From: Hyphomicrobiales bacterium
GTDB taxonomy: Bacteria; Pseudomonadota; Alphaproteobacteria; Rhizobiales; Rhizobiaceae
Reading direction: 5' to 3'
DNA length: 64,000 nt
NCBI GenBank assembly: GCA_900473185.1
Contig: UCKU01000009.1
Coordinates: forward strand, 248,001 to 312,000
Shown here: piece after piece, positions 55,744 through 64,000 of the stretch
Layout: every line of letters starts with the position of its first letter
Position numbering within the stretch: the first letter of the stretch is position 1
Translations under genes and position numbers: made by a program
The notes under the pieces: generated by a model
What the model saw: the letters and a program-made list of their open reading frames with translations, nothing else
What the model was told of the DNA's origin: nothing
Databases searched by the model: none

Positions 55744-56166
55744 AGAACAGTCTCTTTAGTGACGTCAACTCGCAATGCATGAATAATCCTGTATTTTCAT
55801 GTTTAAGTAGAATCAGCGTCCCGAAAATGGAAGATTTATTATGGATTTACTTTTGGTACTTCGGACATACACCCCAATTTATATTTAATATTTCTGCGTC
55901 AGTATTTTCGAAAATTGAAAATAACGCGATTTATAACTCGAATGTCGCAAATGTATAATCGCATTTTCGATCGGTTCGACTGCGCACGCTAAACCGGCAC
56001 GCGCCCCACTCTCAATGAAAGCATCGCGACCGACCGGCCTTCGAGGCCTGTCAGCGGATCACTGCGCTTTCGTCACGCCGCCTTCACCGCCGCCGCCTGC
56101 CATCAGGTCGGCGGTCCCTCTCGGCTGCGACCAAGCAGCCTTTGCCCTACGAAAAGGAAACTTGAA
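55744..56166. other. Long AT-rich gene-free interval upstream of the autotransporter gene
   Basis: 423 bases, of which 55740-55960 are far richer in A and T than the rest of the window. Promoters for the GntR regulator and the autotransporter should lie here; TGTATAAT at about 55952 looks like a -10 box. The low GC is the strongest composition change in the window. No coding potential is visible. Confidence 0.5.
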
Positions 56167-58068
56167 ATGCCACTCATGACCAGAGGTCCCTCAACCAGGG
56201 CGCCCATGGCGCAAGCGGCAAGACCGCTCATCCTGACCGCTCTCCTCTGCGCGACGGTCATGCCCGCTTATGCCGTCGAGCCCTGGATCATGGTCGAGAA
56301 GTTTACATTCACCGACGATCCCATCACTTATCGCGGCCAGGGCGTTACGACGGACGGCAAGAACTGGTACTTTTCCGGTACGAACGCGCTGGACAAGGCG
56401 GACGGCAACTTCAACACGATAACGCGCGACAACAGCGCGATCGATCCGGCCCTCGCAAACCCGTTTGCCGGTGCGCCCAGAGGCCTCAATCATATCGGCG
56501 ATATCGATTACGCCGACGGATACCTCTACATCTCGCTGGATACCAGCACCCGCGATCCCATCACCGGCGAGAAATACAACACGCCGGTCTTTGCGATCTA
56601 TAACGCGAGCGACATGACCTATACGGGCAAGTATTTCGCCCTAACCCCTCCGCACGGCAAGCATGACGTCGCGAGCTGGGTGGCCGTGGATGCCAAGAAG
56701 GGTCTCCTCTATGGCATGGCCTATGATAACTCCACCGAGATCGCGGTCTACAATCTCTCCGACGGCTCCTTCAAGCAGTACATTCCCCTTTCGAGGACTA
56801 TCGACCAGGCGCAGGGCGGCAAGATCCTTGATGGCTGGATGTATTTCTCCACCGAAAGCGATACAAAATCGCTCTACCGCGCCAATCTGACGACAGGCGA
56901 AGTGGAAGAGATCGGCCAGCTCGACACTCCCGGCGACCAGGAAGTCGAGGGTCTCTCCTTCGGCTGGACCAAGGATGGCTGGTCGCTTTATGTCATCAAC
57001 CGCGAACAACCCGATCCGCTGATCGACGAGTCCATCGGCTTCTATCGTTATCTGCGGCCCTACGGCAATGCGCTCTCCGGTGAGATCCATTCCAGCGTCA
57101 AGGGCGCCTTCATCCAGGACAGCCTCTATCTCGACGATGCTGTGGGCCAGCGCCTCCGCTCGGCGTTCAGCGCAGTGGGCACGCCGATGTCGGAGGTCAC
57201 CTCCTATGACGAGAACGGTTTGACGGGCGCTATCAGCAACACCGAGGGCCTCGCCATATGGAGCCAGGCGATCGGGGCCAAGAGCACGACCGAGGGAGCG
57301 GGCTACGCGGCCGATTTCGATCACTCGACCGGTGGCATCGTCTTCGGCGCCGATGCAGCGGCCGGGACATGGCGCTTCGGCGCAATGGCCGGCTACAGCA
57401 ATACCAGTTTTGATGTCGATGCCCGCACCTCATCCGGCTCGAGCGATAACGTCCATCTCGGTATCTATGGCGGCACGCAATGGGGTGCGCTCGGCTTCCG
57501 CACGGGCGTCTTCTATACCTCGCACGATATCAGCACTAAGCGCCATGTCGTCTTCCCGGCCTTCAACGAGACCCTGTCGGCCGACTACGACGCCCGCACC
57601 ACCCAGGCCTTCGCCGAACTGGCCTACCGGATGGATTTTGAGGATACCGCTTTCGAGCCCTTCGCCAACCTCGCCTATGCCCGCCTGAAGAGCGATGCCT
57701 TCTCGGAAGAAGGCGGCACGATCGCAGCGCTTTCAACCGGATCGTCCAGCATGGACACCGCTTTCACCACGTTCGGCATTCGCGCCTCCACCGATATCGA
57801 TCTGCAGGATACCAAGGCGACCGTGCGCGGCATGCTTGGCTGGCGGCATGCCTATGGCGATGTTACGCCGAGCTCCAAGCTCGCCTTCAATACCGGCGCA
57901 AGCTTCGATTCCGTCGGTGCGCCAATTGCCGAGAATGCACTAACCATGGAAGCCGGCCTGGATTTCAACCTGGCGAAAAACGCGACGATCGGCGCATCCT
58001 ACGCCGGTCAGCTTGCGGGCGAGACCCAGGATCATGCTCTCAAGGTCAATTTCAACGTGAGCTTCTGA
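56167..58068 (+). CDS. Autotransporter with a short beta-propeller-like passenger
   Basis: 633 residues. A signal peptide (cleavage after AYA near residue 36) leads to a passenger of about 290 residues rich in short blade-like strands (YADGYLYISLDTS, KGLLYGMAYDNSTEIAVYNLSDGSFKQYIPL, DGWMYFSTESDTKSLYRANLTTGEVEEIG), not the usual parallel beta-helix. A linker helix (DDAVGQRLRSAFSA) precedes the C-terminal autotransporter barrel (WSQAIGAKSTTEGAGYAADFDHSTGGIVFGADAAAGTWRFGAMAGYS to the terminal NVSF). The barrel ends in Phe, needed for outer-membrane insertion. AAGGA lies 8 bases before the ATG. The passenger function is unknown. Confidence 0.88.
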   Translation: MPLMTRGPSTRAPMAQAARPLILTALLCATVMPAYAVEPWIMVEKFTFTDDPITYRGQGVTTDGKNWYFSGTNALDKADGNFNTITRDNSAIDPALANPFAGAPRGLNHIGDIDYADGYLYISLDTSTRDPITGEKYNTPVFAIYNASDMTYTGKYFALTPPHGKHDVASWVAVDAKKGLLYGMAYDNSTEIAVYNLSDGSFKQYIPLSRTIDQAQGGKILDGWMYFSTESDTKSLYRANLTTGEVEEIGQLDTPGDQEVEGLSFGWTKDGWSLYVINREQPDPLIDESIGFYRYLRPYGNALSGEIHSSVKGAFIQDSLYLDDAVGQRLRSAFSAVGTPMSEVTSYDENGLTGAISNTEGLAIWSQAIGAKSTTEGAGYAADFDHSTGGIVFGADAAAGTWRFGAMAGYSNTSFDVDARTSSGSSDNVHLGIYGGTQWGALGFRTGVFYTSHDISTKRHVVFPAFNETLSADYDARTTQAFAELAYRMDFEDTAFEPFANLAYARLKSDAFSEEGGTIAALSTGSSSMDTAFTTFGIRASTDIDLQDTKATVRGMLGWRHAYGDVTPSSKLAFNTGASFDSVGAPIAENALTMEAGLDFNLAKNATIGASYAGQLAGETQDHALKVNFNVSF

Positions 58069-58114
58069 ACCGGGCCTGAAGTCCGCCGCAGGTCCCGGTT
58101 CTGAACACCGTTGA

Positions 58115-58160
58115 AAAAAGACGCCGCAGCGCTTCCCGGGTGCCTGCGGCGTCTTCCGTT
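58115..58160 (+). terminator. Terminator downstream of the autotransporter gene
   Basis: AAGACGCCGCAG and CTGCGGCGTCTT form a perfect 12-bp stem with a 13-base loop, preceded by AAAA and followed by CCGTTTG. It starts about 50 bases after the stop. The T tract is weak, but the stem is strong. Confidence 0.75.
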
Positions 58161-58228
58161 TGATACAGTCGGGCGCCACATTCGCGCACGACCCACCAGC
58201 CTTGACGACATTCTTTCCGGAGTTCCCG

Positions 58229-59020
58229 ATGAGCCGAGATGCCAGCGACAATCTTGTGACCTACGCCAGCTATCCGAGCCTCCAAGGCAGAAGCGTGTTC
58301 ATCACCGGAGGTGCAAGCGGCATCGGCGAAAGCCTGGTGCGGCACTTCTGTGCCCAGGGCAGCCGGGTCGCCTTCGTCGATATCGCCGAGGAGAGCGGCC
58401 GCGAGCTTGCCGCTGCAATAGACGCCGATGGTCACACTGCGCCGCTCTTCATTCCCTGCGATCTGCGCAATATCGAGGCGCTGAAGCACGCGATCGGTGA
58501 AGGCGTCGCGCAGAACGGCCCGCTTCAGGTTCTCTGCAACAATGCCGGCAATGACGACCGCCACCAGACGGAGGATGTAACCGTCGCCTATTGGGATGAC
58601 CGCATGGCGATCAACCTGCGTCATCAGTTCTTCGCTGCGCAGGCCGCCCGGCCCTTCATGAAGGCGCTCGGCGGCGGCTCGATCATCAATTTCGGCTCGA
58701 TCACCTGGATGGTGGGCGATCCGGATTGCCCTGCCTATGTCACTGCCAAAGCGGCAATCTGGGGGATGACGCGGGCGCTCGCCCGCGAATTCGGCCCCGA
58801 GCGCATCCGCGTCAACTGCATGGTGCCCGGCTGGGTGATGACCGAGCGGCAGATGAGCCTCTGGTTGAATAAGGCCGGCGAGCGGCAGATCGCCGAGCGC
58901 CAGTGCCTGCCGGACAGGCTGCAGCCTTCCGACATCGCCCGCATGGCGCTGTTTCTCGCCGCAGACGACAGCGCCATGTGCACCAGCCAGCAGTTCATCG
59001 TCGATGGCGGCTGGGTGTGA
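58229..59020 (+). CDS. SDR family oxidoreductase
   Basis: 263 residues. Cofactor motif GGASGIGE at about residues 28-35, CNNAGND in the middle, and SITWMVGDPDCPAYVTAKAA with the Ser and Tyr-x3-Lys active site. Asp in FVDIAEE after strand 2 points to NAD. The family with PSLQGRSVFITGGASGIG often oxidises sugars such as L-arabinose or D-galactose, and GntR regulators commonly control such genes; this link is inference. ATG 58229 has GGAG 8 bases upstream. A terminator at 58115-58160 separates it from the autotransporter, so it needs its own promoter or read-through. Confidence 0.87.
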   Translation: MSRDASDNLVTYASYPSLQGRSVFITGGASGIGESLVRHFCAQGSRVAFVDIAEESGRELAAAIDADGHTAPLFIPCDLRNIEALKHAIGEGVAQNGPLQVLCNNAGNDDRHQTEDVTVAYWDDRMAINLRHQFFAAQAARPFMKALGGGSIINFGSITWMVGDPDCPAYVTAKAAIWGMTRALAREFGPERIRVNCMVPGWVMTERQMSLWLNKAGERQIAERQCLPDRLQPSDIARMALFLAADDSAMCTSQQFIVDGGWV

Positions 59021-59044
59021 TTTTGGCGTGTTCGGGCGGCTGGA

Positions 59045-59854
59045 TCAGTTCAGCGTGAAATTGAACTTGTAGCTCGCAGACAAGCCAATCAGGAACTGGT
59101 TCTTCGAACCTTTCTCGCGCACAAGGCTGCTGTCGGCGGCCGGACCGGCAAGGCGCTTATATTCCGCGAAGGCGCTCGTCGACAGATTCTCCGTCGCGTT
59201 CCAGGTAAGCGCCGTGCCGGCACCATAGGACTGGATGCCGCCGGAGGGATCATAAGGCTTCAGCCCGCTTGCTGCCGACTGCGCTTCGTTGACGCCGTAG
59301 TAGGAATGGAAATAGCCGCTGGTCGCAAAAGTGGCACGCGGGCCGCCTGACAGTTGCAGATCGGGCGCGATATCGGTGAAGGCGTCCAGCGCCACGTCGG
59401 CCACGAGACCATCATGGGAGCGGATACCCTGGCGCACTTCGGCGCGGGCACGCAGCCAGTCCGTCGGATAGACTTCCGCGAAGCCGCCGATTTCCGCACC
59501 CCACTTGACCTTCTTCAGGCCGTGCAGATCGCTGTCGTCGTCTTGGTCACGCTCAGGCACATAGCGGCCGACGATGCCGGCGCGGAAGCCGCTGTTGTCG
59601 ACGAGCGCGAAGGATGGATTGTCGTTGCGCGAGGAAAAGCGCGGACCGGCGCCCTGACGACCGATCGAAATCAGCGGGCTGAACTTGAATTCGTTGCTGG
59701 AAGCGCCTTCGAACTTCGGCGCGGAAAAGCCTGATACGCCGACCTTCAGATACCAGTCGCCGGACCACCAGTGACCGCCTTCCTGTGCGGAGGCGGTGCC
59801 GAAAGAGGAAAGAGCAATAACTAAAGAGATCGATACGACAGATCGATTAAACAC
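59045..59854 (-). CDS. MipA/OmpV family outer-membrane protein
   Basis: 269 residues from GTG 59854, with GGAG 7 bases upstream. A signal peptide (FNRSVVSISLVIALSSFGTASA) precedes a beta-barrel of the MipA/OmpV type (DWYLKVGVSGFSAPKFEGASSNEFKFSPLISIGR at the start; KNQFLIGLSASYKFNFTLN at the end). MipA in E. coli is a scaffold for murein enzymes; OmpV-like proteins have other or unknown roles. TTG 59881 would add nine residues with no benefit. It converges with the SDR gene, 24 bases apart. Confidence 0.85.
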   Translation of the reverse strand: MFNRSVVSISLVIALSSFGTASAQEGGHWWSGDWYLKVGVSGFSAPKFEGASSNEFKFSPLISIGRQGAGPRFSSRNDNPSFALVDNSGFRAGIVGRYVPERDQDDDSDLHGLKKVKWGAEIGGFAEVYPTDWLRARAEVRQGIRSHDGLVADVALDAFTDIAPDLQLSGGPRATFATSGYFHSYYGVNEAQSAASGLKPYDPSGGIQSYGAGTALTWNATENLSTSAFAEYKRLAGPAADSSLVREKGSKNQFLIGLSASYKFNFTLN

Positions 59855-59971
59855 ATCCGCACTCCAGAAAACGCAATACAAGAACGGCCGCGGACGGCGG
59901 CGATCGGTACATTTATAGCGAGGGTGTTACCTCTATCTTAACCAAGGCGGAAAGATCGAGGGGATGGGAAA

Positions 59972-60553
59972 TTACTTCTGGTTCCAGCGGCGGATGACCG
60001 GTTCGGTCAAATCGTGCTCATAGCCGAGGACGCTGATGCTCGTCGTATCCAGAATGAAGCGGGAGCCGTCTTCCGGCGGCAGGCCGAGCCAGCGGGCGCC
60101 GAGCACACGCAGGAAATGCGAACTCGAAAAGATCAGGATCGGGGCACTGGCCTGCCGCAATTCGGCAATGATGCGATCAGCACGAGCGCCGATATCGGCG
60201 GCTGCTTCACCATCAGGGCAACCGTCGCGGAAGAGCCGCCAGCCCGGACGTTTCGACAGGATTTCCTTGGTGGTGATGCCTTCGTAGGCACCGTAATCCC
60301 ATTCGGCGAGATCGGGCTTGATGACGGCCCCCTCCCCGAAACCTGCGAGCGCGCAGGTGTTGCGCGCCCGCTGCGAGGGGCTGGACCAGACGGCGGAGAC
60401 GGAAAGACCTGCGAGCCGCGGCGCGAGCGCGCGGGCCGCAGCCTCGCCATTGGCGGTCAGCGGAATATCGCTGCGGCCAGTGTGCTGGCCGGATAGCGAC
60501 CATGCCGTCTCGCCGTGACGCACGAGGGTGATTTCAGGAAATGCGCTGCTCAT
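59972..60553 (-). CDS. Histidine phosphatase family protein
   Basis: 193 residues. Phosphohistidine motif VRHGETAWSLSGQHTGRSDIPLTANGE near residues 10-35, SPSQRARNTCALAGF, EWDYGAYEGITTKEIL and FSSSHFLRVLGARWLGL (second catalytic His). The SGQHTGRSDIPLT form is that of the SixA-unrelated, broad phosphoglycerate-mutase-like phosphatases seen in many bacteria. Substrate unknown. It is 48 bases downstream of the cfa terminus on the same strand. Confidence 0.9.
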   Translation of the reverse strand: MSSAFPEITLVRHGETAWSLSGQHTGRSDIPLTANGEAAARALAPRLAGLSVSAVWSSPSQRARNTCALAGFGEGAVIKPDLAEWDYGAYEGITTKEILSKRPGWRLFRDGCPDGEAAADIGARADRIIAELRQASAPILIFSSSHFLRVLGARWLGLPPEDGSRFILDTTSISVLGYEHDLTEPVIRRWNQK

Positions 60554-60569
60554 GTCCGTCTCTCCAAAA

Positions 60570-60596
60570 GAAAAAACGCGGCCGGGCCGCGCTTTT
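60570..60596 (-). terminator. Terminator between cfa and the phosphatase gene
   Basis: AAAACGCGGCC and GGCCGCGCTTTT make a strong stem with almost no loop (CGCGGCC-GG-GCCGCG region), A-rich on the left and T-rich on the right, just after the cfa stop when read on the minus strand and before the phosphatase start. Confidence 0.75.
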
Positions 60597-60600
60597 GATG

Positions 60601-61860
60601 TCAGAAGGTGAACTTCTCCAGGGGCGGACGCGTCGCCTCGAATTCCTTCAGCTTCGCTTCGTTCTCCGGAATATAATTCCGGTTGTCGGGCGTTGCGAAC
60701 TGGTTCCTGGTGATCTGGATCTGCTCGATGAAGAGTTCATCCCAGCGGAAGCCGATTTCTGAACCGGCCAGATAGAATTCCCACATACGGAAGAACTTCT
60801 CGTCGTAAAGCGCCACGGCTTCGGCCTTGCGGGCAACGAAGCGCTCACGCCAGTGGCGCAGCGTATAGGCGTAATGCAGCGGGAGCACTTCGACGTCGCG
60901 CGTCAGCAGGCCCGCCTTTTCGAGCGGCACCAGTGTTTCGGCGATCGAGGGAATATAGCCCTGCGGGAAGATGTATTTCTCGATGAAGGCGTTGGTGGCG
61001 AAGCTCGGCTTCGGACGCGCGATCGAATGCAGGAGCATGATGCCGTTGTCATCCAGGAGCTCGTACACCTTCTTGAAGAAATTGCCGTAATTGCCGATGC
61101 CGACATGTTCGAACATGCCGACCGAGACAATGCGGTCGAACTTCCTGCCGGTCAGGTAACGATAATCCTGCAGCTCGAAGCGGACGCGATCGGCAAGACC
61201 ACGTTTCTCTGCCCGTTCGCGGGAAATCTTCAGCTGCTCTTCACTGAGCGTGATGCCAGTGACATCGAGGCCGGGCGTCGATTCCGCCAGATACATGGCC
61301 ATGCCGCCCCAGCCGGAGCCGATCTCCAGCACGCGTTGGTTCGGCTGCGGCATGAGCTTTGCCGCGATGTGGCGCTTCTTGGCGACCTGCGCCTCTTCCA
61401 GACTGACGCCCGGCGGATCAAAATAGGCGCAGGAATATTGCCAGTCCTCGTCGAGGAAGAGTTCGAAGAGCTTTTCGGAGAGGTCGTAATGGTGGGCGAC
61501 ATTACGCTTGTTGTGGTTGATCGGCATGCGGCTTTTGAGCTGCTGCATGGCGATGCGGCCGATAAGCAGGGCGGCCATCTTGAAATCGAAGATCTCGTTG
61601 GTGGTGTTCTGCTTCACCAGAGTGAGGAAGTCGTAGATGTTGCCCTGTTCGAGAATGAACCGGCCTTCCATATACATTTCGCCGAGCTTCAGCGTCGGAT
61701 CGCGACGGATCGCATCCTCTGCCTCCTGATCGGCAAGACGAACGGCAACCGGTTCCCCGGTGCCGTCGCCAATCGTATGGGTCTCGCCATTGGCGAGAGT
61801 AAGGGTCAAAGAACCCTTTCGAACAATTTTATGGACAATCGCTAAGAATGCCGACGCCAT
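60601..61860 (-). CDS. cfa: Cyclopropane-fatty-acyl-phospholipid synthase
   Basis: 419 residues. Cfa adds a methylene group from SAM across the double bond of unsaturated membrane lipids, which helps acid and stress tolerance. The SAM site VLEIGSGWGGMAMYLAE is clear near 195, preceded by HYDLSEKLFELFLDEDWQYSCAYFDPPG and followed by VGMFEHVGIGNYGNFF, IARPKPS and the C-terminal RWDELFIEQIQITRNQ. The start at 61860 has only a weak ribosome site. An inverted repeat TGTGAC-N6-GTCACA lies 15 bases upstream of the ATG. Confidence 0.94.
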   Translation of the reverse strand: MASAFLAIVHKIVRKGSLTLTLANGETHTIGDGTGEPVAVRLADQEAEDAIRRDPTLKLGEMYMEGRFILEQGNIYDFLTLVKQNTTNEIFDFKMAALLIGRIAMQQLKSRMPINHNKRNVAHHYDLSEKLFELFLDEDWQYSCAYFDPPGVSLEEAQVAKKRHIAAKLMPQPNQRVLEIGSGWGGMAMYLAESTPGLDVTGITLSEEQLKISRERAEKRGLADRVRFELQDYRYLTGRKFDRIVSVGMFEHVGIGNYGNFFKKVYELLDDNGIMLLHSIARPKPSFATNAFIEKYIFPQGYIPSIAETLVPLEKAGLLTRDVEVLPLHYAYTLRHWRERFVARKAEAVALYDEKFFRMWEFYLAGSEIGFRWDELFIEQIQITRNQFATPDNRNYIPENEAKLKEFEATRPPLEKFTF

Positions 61861-61874
61861 GGACGCCTCGCAAA

Positions 61875-61892
61875 TGTGACAGGATGGTCACA
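61875..61892. promoter_or_regulatory. TGTGAC inverted repeat upstream of cfa
   Basis: TGTGAC-AGGATG-GTCACA is a perfect 6-bp inverted repeat with a 6-base spacer, 15 bases upstream of the cfa ATG. A further TGTGACA stands at 61961-61967. It could be an operator of a Crp/Fnr-type regulator, though the spacing differs from the E. coli CRP site. Confidence 0.45.
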
Positions 61893-61993
61893 TCAACTTA
61901 ATAGCTCTCTTCTGCCTTACAAGCGCCGGATTTAGCACTCCGCAGATTCAATTGCCAAAGTGTGACATTTTTGCCAATTCGAGGTCTAAGCCC

Positions 61994-64000
61994 TTATTTT
62001 CGCTTCATCGCTTCGGCAAGCGCGGCTCCAAAGGCGCCTTGACTCTGCGGCTTTGCCGGCGCGGGCTTGCGATCCTGCTGCGGGCGCTGGCCGGTATTGC
62101 CACGCGACTCACCGCGCGGAGAACCGGCGGGAACGCCATCATCCTTACGCATGGAAAGGCCGATGCGCTTGCGCTTCACATCCACCTCGACGACCCGCAC
62201 TTTGACTACATCGCCCGCCTTCACGATTTCGTGAGGATCCTTGATGAACCGGTCGGCGAGCTGGGAGACGTGGACAAGACCATCCTGGTGCACGCCGATA
62301 TCGACGAAGGCGCCGAAGGCCGCGACATTGGTGACGGTGCCTTCCAGCACCATGCCCGGTTTCAGGTCGCTGATTTCGTCGATGCCTTCCGCAAAAGTCG
62401 CAGTCTTGAAGCTCGGGCGCGGGTCGCGGCCGGGCTTATCCAGCTCGGCGATGATGTCCTTGACGGTCGGCAGGCCGAACTTCTCGTCGATGAACTTGCG
62501 CGGATCGAGCGCCTTCAAGGTAGCGCTGTCGCCCATCAGCGAGCGAAGGTCACGGCCGCAGGCGGCGACGATCTTCTTTGCCACGCCATAGGCTTCCGGA
62601 TGCACGGAAGACGCATCGAGCGGCTCCTTGCCATCAGGGATGCGCAGGAAGCCGGCCGCCTGTTCGAAGGTGCGCTGGCCGAGGCGGGCAACCTTCAACA
62701 GGTCCTTGCGGCTTTCGAAGGCGCCATTCTGGTCGCGATGCAGCACGATCGCATCGGCGATCGAGCGGCCGAGGCCGGACACGCGCGACAGCAGCGGCGC
62801 CGATGCCGTGTTGAGATCGACGCCGACGGCATTGACGGCATCTTCGACAACCGCGTCGAGCGAGCGGGAGAGCTTTGTCTGATCGACATCGTGCTGATAC
62901 TGGCCGACGCCGATCGACTTCGGCTCGATCTTTACGAGTTCGGCGAGCGGATCCTGCAGGCGCCGCGCGATGGAGACGGCGCCGCGCAGCGACACGTCGA
63001 GCTGCGGGAATTCTGCAGCAGCGGTTTCCGAGGCTGAATAGACGGATGCACCGGCTTCAGAGACGATGACCTTGGTGGGCTTGGGCGCAGGAAGTGCAGC
63101 CAGCATATCGGCCACAAGCTTTTCCGTCTCGCGGCTGCCGGTGCCGTTGCCGATCGCGATCAGTTCGACATTGTGCTTGCGGATGAGGGAGGCAAGCTCT
63201 GCCTGCGTGCCGCGCACGTCATTCTTCGGCGGGAAAGGATAGACCGTCGTTGTGTCGAGCAGCTTGCCGGTGCCATCGATGATCGCAACCTTGACGCCGG
63301 TACGGATGCCCGGATCGAGACCCATCGTGGCGCGCGAGCCGGCGGGGGCAGCCAGCAACAGATCCTTGAGGTTACGGGCAAAAACGTGGATCGCTTCTTC
63401 CTCAGCCCTTTCGCGCAGTTCGCGCATCAGGTCGAGCGAGAGCGACATGGAGAGCTTCACGCGCCAGGTCCAGCTTACGGCATCCATCAGCCAGCGGTCG
63501 CCGGGGCGGGTTGCACCGATTTCATAGGCGATCGCGATCATGCGCTCGACCGGCTTGTTCGGCGAGGCGACCTCGGCATCGGCCTCGATCGTCAGCGTCA
63601 GCACTTCCTCGTTCCAGCCGCGCAGCATGGCAAGCGCACGGTGGCCGGGGGCGGTTGCCCAGCGTTCGGAATGATCGAAATAATCGGAGAACTTTTCGCC
63701 GGTCGCCTGCTTGCCGTCCACGACCTTGGCCTTCAGAAGGGCGGCATTGCGCATATGGGCGCGCAGCTTGCCGAGCAGATCGGCGTTTTCGGCAAAAGCT
63801 TCGGCAACGATATCGCGCGCGCCTTCGAGCGCCGTCTTCAGGTCAGGCACGTCGGCGGTGATATAGGCCTCTGCCAGTGCTGCCGGCTCCTTGCTACGAT
63901 CGGCAAGGATCGCTTCGGCAAGCGGGCCGAGGCCGCGCTCGCGGGCAATCTCGGCGCGAGTGCGGCGCTTCGGCTTGTAGGGCAGATAGAGGTCTTCCAG
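61994..64000 (-). CDS. tex: RNA-binding transcriptional accessory protein Tex (partial, N-terminus cut)
   Basis: At least 668 codons are visible and the frame stays open to the right edge, where [27 protein letters not shown] marks the Tex N-terminal domain, so the start is outside the window. The YqgF-like domain ([31 protein letters not shown]), the helix-hairpin-helix part ([26 protein letters not shown]) and a C-terminal S1 domain ([40 protein letters not shown]) are intact. A Pro/Gln/Arg-rich tail of about 45 residues follows. Tex binds RNA and associates with RNA polymerase; its precise role is unsettled. Confidence 0.95.
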   Translation of the reverse strand: MEDLYLPYKPKRRTRAEIARERGLGPLAEAILADRSKEPAALAEAYITADVPDLKTALEGARDIVAEAFAENADLLGKLRAHMRNAALLKAKVVDGKQATGEKFSDYFDHSERWATAPGHRALAMLRGWNEEVLTLTIEADAEVASPNKPVERMIAIAYEIGATRPGDRWLMDAVSWTWRVKLSMSLSLDLMRELRERAEEEAIHVFARNLKDLLLAAPAGSRATMGLDPGIRTGVKVAIIDGTGKLLDTTTVYPFPPKNDVRGTQAELASLIRKHNVELIAIGNGTGSRETEKLVADMLAALPAPKPTKVIVSEAGASVYSASETAAAEFPQLDVSLRGAVSIARRLQDPLAELVKIEPKSIGVGQYQHDVDQTKLSRSLDAVVEDAVNAVGVDLNTASAPLLSRVSGLGRSIADAIVLHRDQNGAFESRKDLLKVARLGQRTFEQAAGFLRIPDGKEPLDASSVHPEAYGVAKKIVAACGRDLRSLMGDSATLKALDPRKFIDEKFGLPTVKDIIAELDKPGRDPRPSFKTATFAEGIDEISDLKPGMVLEGTVTNVAAFGAFVDIGVHQDGLVHVSQLADRFIKDPHEIVKAGDVVKVRVVEVDVKRKRIGLSMRKDDGVPAGSPRGESRGNTGQRPQQDRKPAPAKPQSQGAFGAALAEAMKRK

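Overview
This window comes from the chromosome of an alphaproteobacterium of the order Hyphomicrobiales, most likely a Rhizobium or a close relative in Rhizobiaceae. The evidence is the high GC content with strong GC bias at third codon positions; the gene order ctaC-ctaD-ctaB-small ORF-ctaG-ctaE; the bioMNY biotin transporter; proteins typical of this group (IalB, BA14K, DUF1344, DUF1217, DUF6101, Atu4866 type); and dispersed palindromic intergenic repeats like the rhizobial RIME elements. It is mostly core genome. There is no insertion sequence, phage, CRISPR array, tRNA or rRNA gene that I can see.

Layout. 1-7.3 kb: aa3-type cytochrome c oxidase genes on the minus strand (structural subunits ctaC, ctaD, ctaE; assembly factors ctaB, ctaG, SURF1; DUF983), interrupted between ctaE and DUF983 by a terminator, a repeat and an opposite-strand P-loop kinase gene. 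7.3-12.6 kb: a possible small RNA, then ialB, tldD, an acetyltransferase, two in-frame adjacent unknown ORFs, a MazG-like gene and a D,D-carboxypeptidase. 12.7-24.1 kb: polysaccharide deacetylase, pdxH, a lipoprotein, a DnaJ-like chaperone, fabI, a phosphatase, a 1057-residue c-di-GMP enzyme, aroC and ribB. 24.1-27.7 kb: a YcaQ-like glycosylase, the biotin ECF transporter bioMNY and a thioesterase. 27.9-39.4 kb: deacetylase-like hydrolase, xseB, SDR, pirin, dxs, then an Atu4866/SDR/AraC group and a chemoreceptor, then tlyA and a 23S-type m5U methyltransferase. 39.7-49 kb: acyl-CoA dehydrogenase and enoyl-CoA hydratase, a CorA-type channel, BA14K, a GbcA-like Rieske oxygenase, a conserved unknown, Sua5 and a D-2-hydroxyacid dehydrogenase. 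49-64 kb: a 1234-residue protein built of about eleven DUF1217-like repeats, DUF6101, ubiA, a GntR regulator, an autotransporter, an SDR, MipA/OmpV, a phosphatase, cfa and tex (cut by the window end).

How genes work together. The cta genes build and assemble the terminal oxidase; CtaB makes heme O for it, CtaG and SURF1 load copper and heme. bioMNY is one transporter. Dxs and UbiA feed isoprenoid and ubiquinone supply. The acyl-CoA dehydrogenase and hydratase are a two-gene beta-oxidation operon. The GntR regulator, autotransporter and SDR may form one regulated accessory locus.

The most unusual items are the giant DUF1217 repeat protein, the autotransporter with a short propeller-like passenger, the broken-up cta cluster with a 13-bp perfect hairpin between ctaD and ctaB, the histidine-rich N-terminus of CtaD, the probable small RNA upstream of ialB, and the family of mosaic intergenic repeats. 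No obviously new defence or mobile system is visible.
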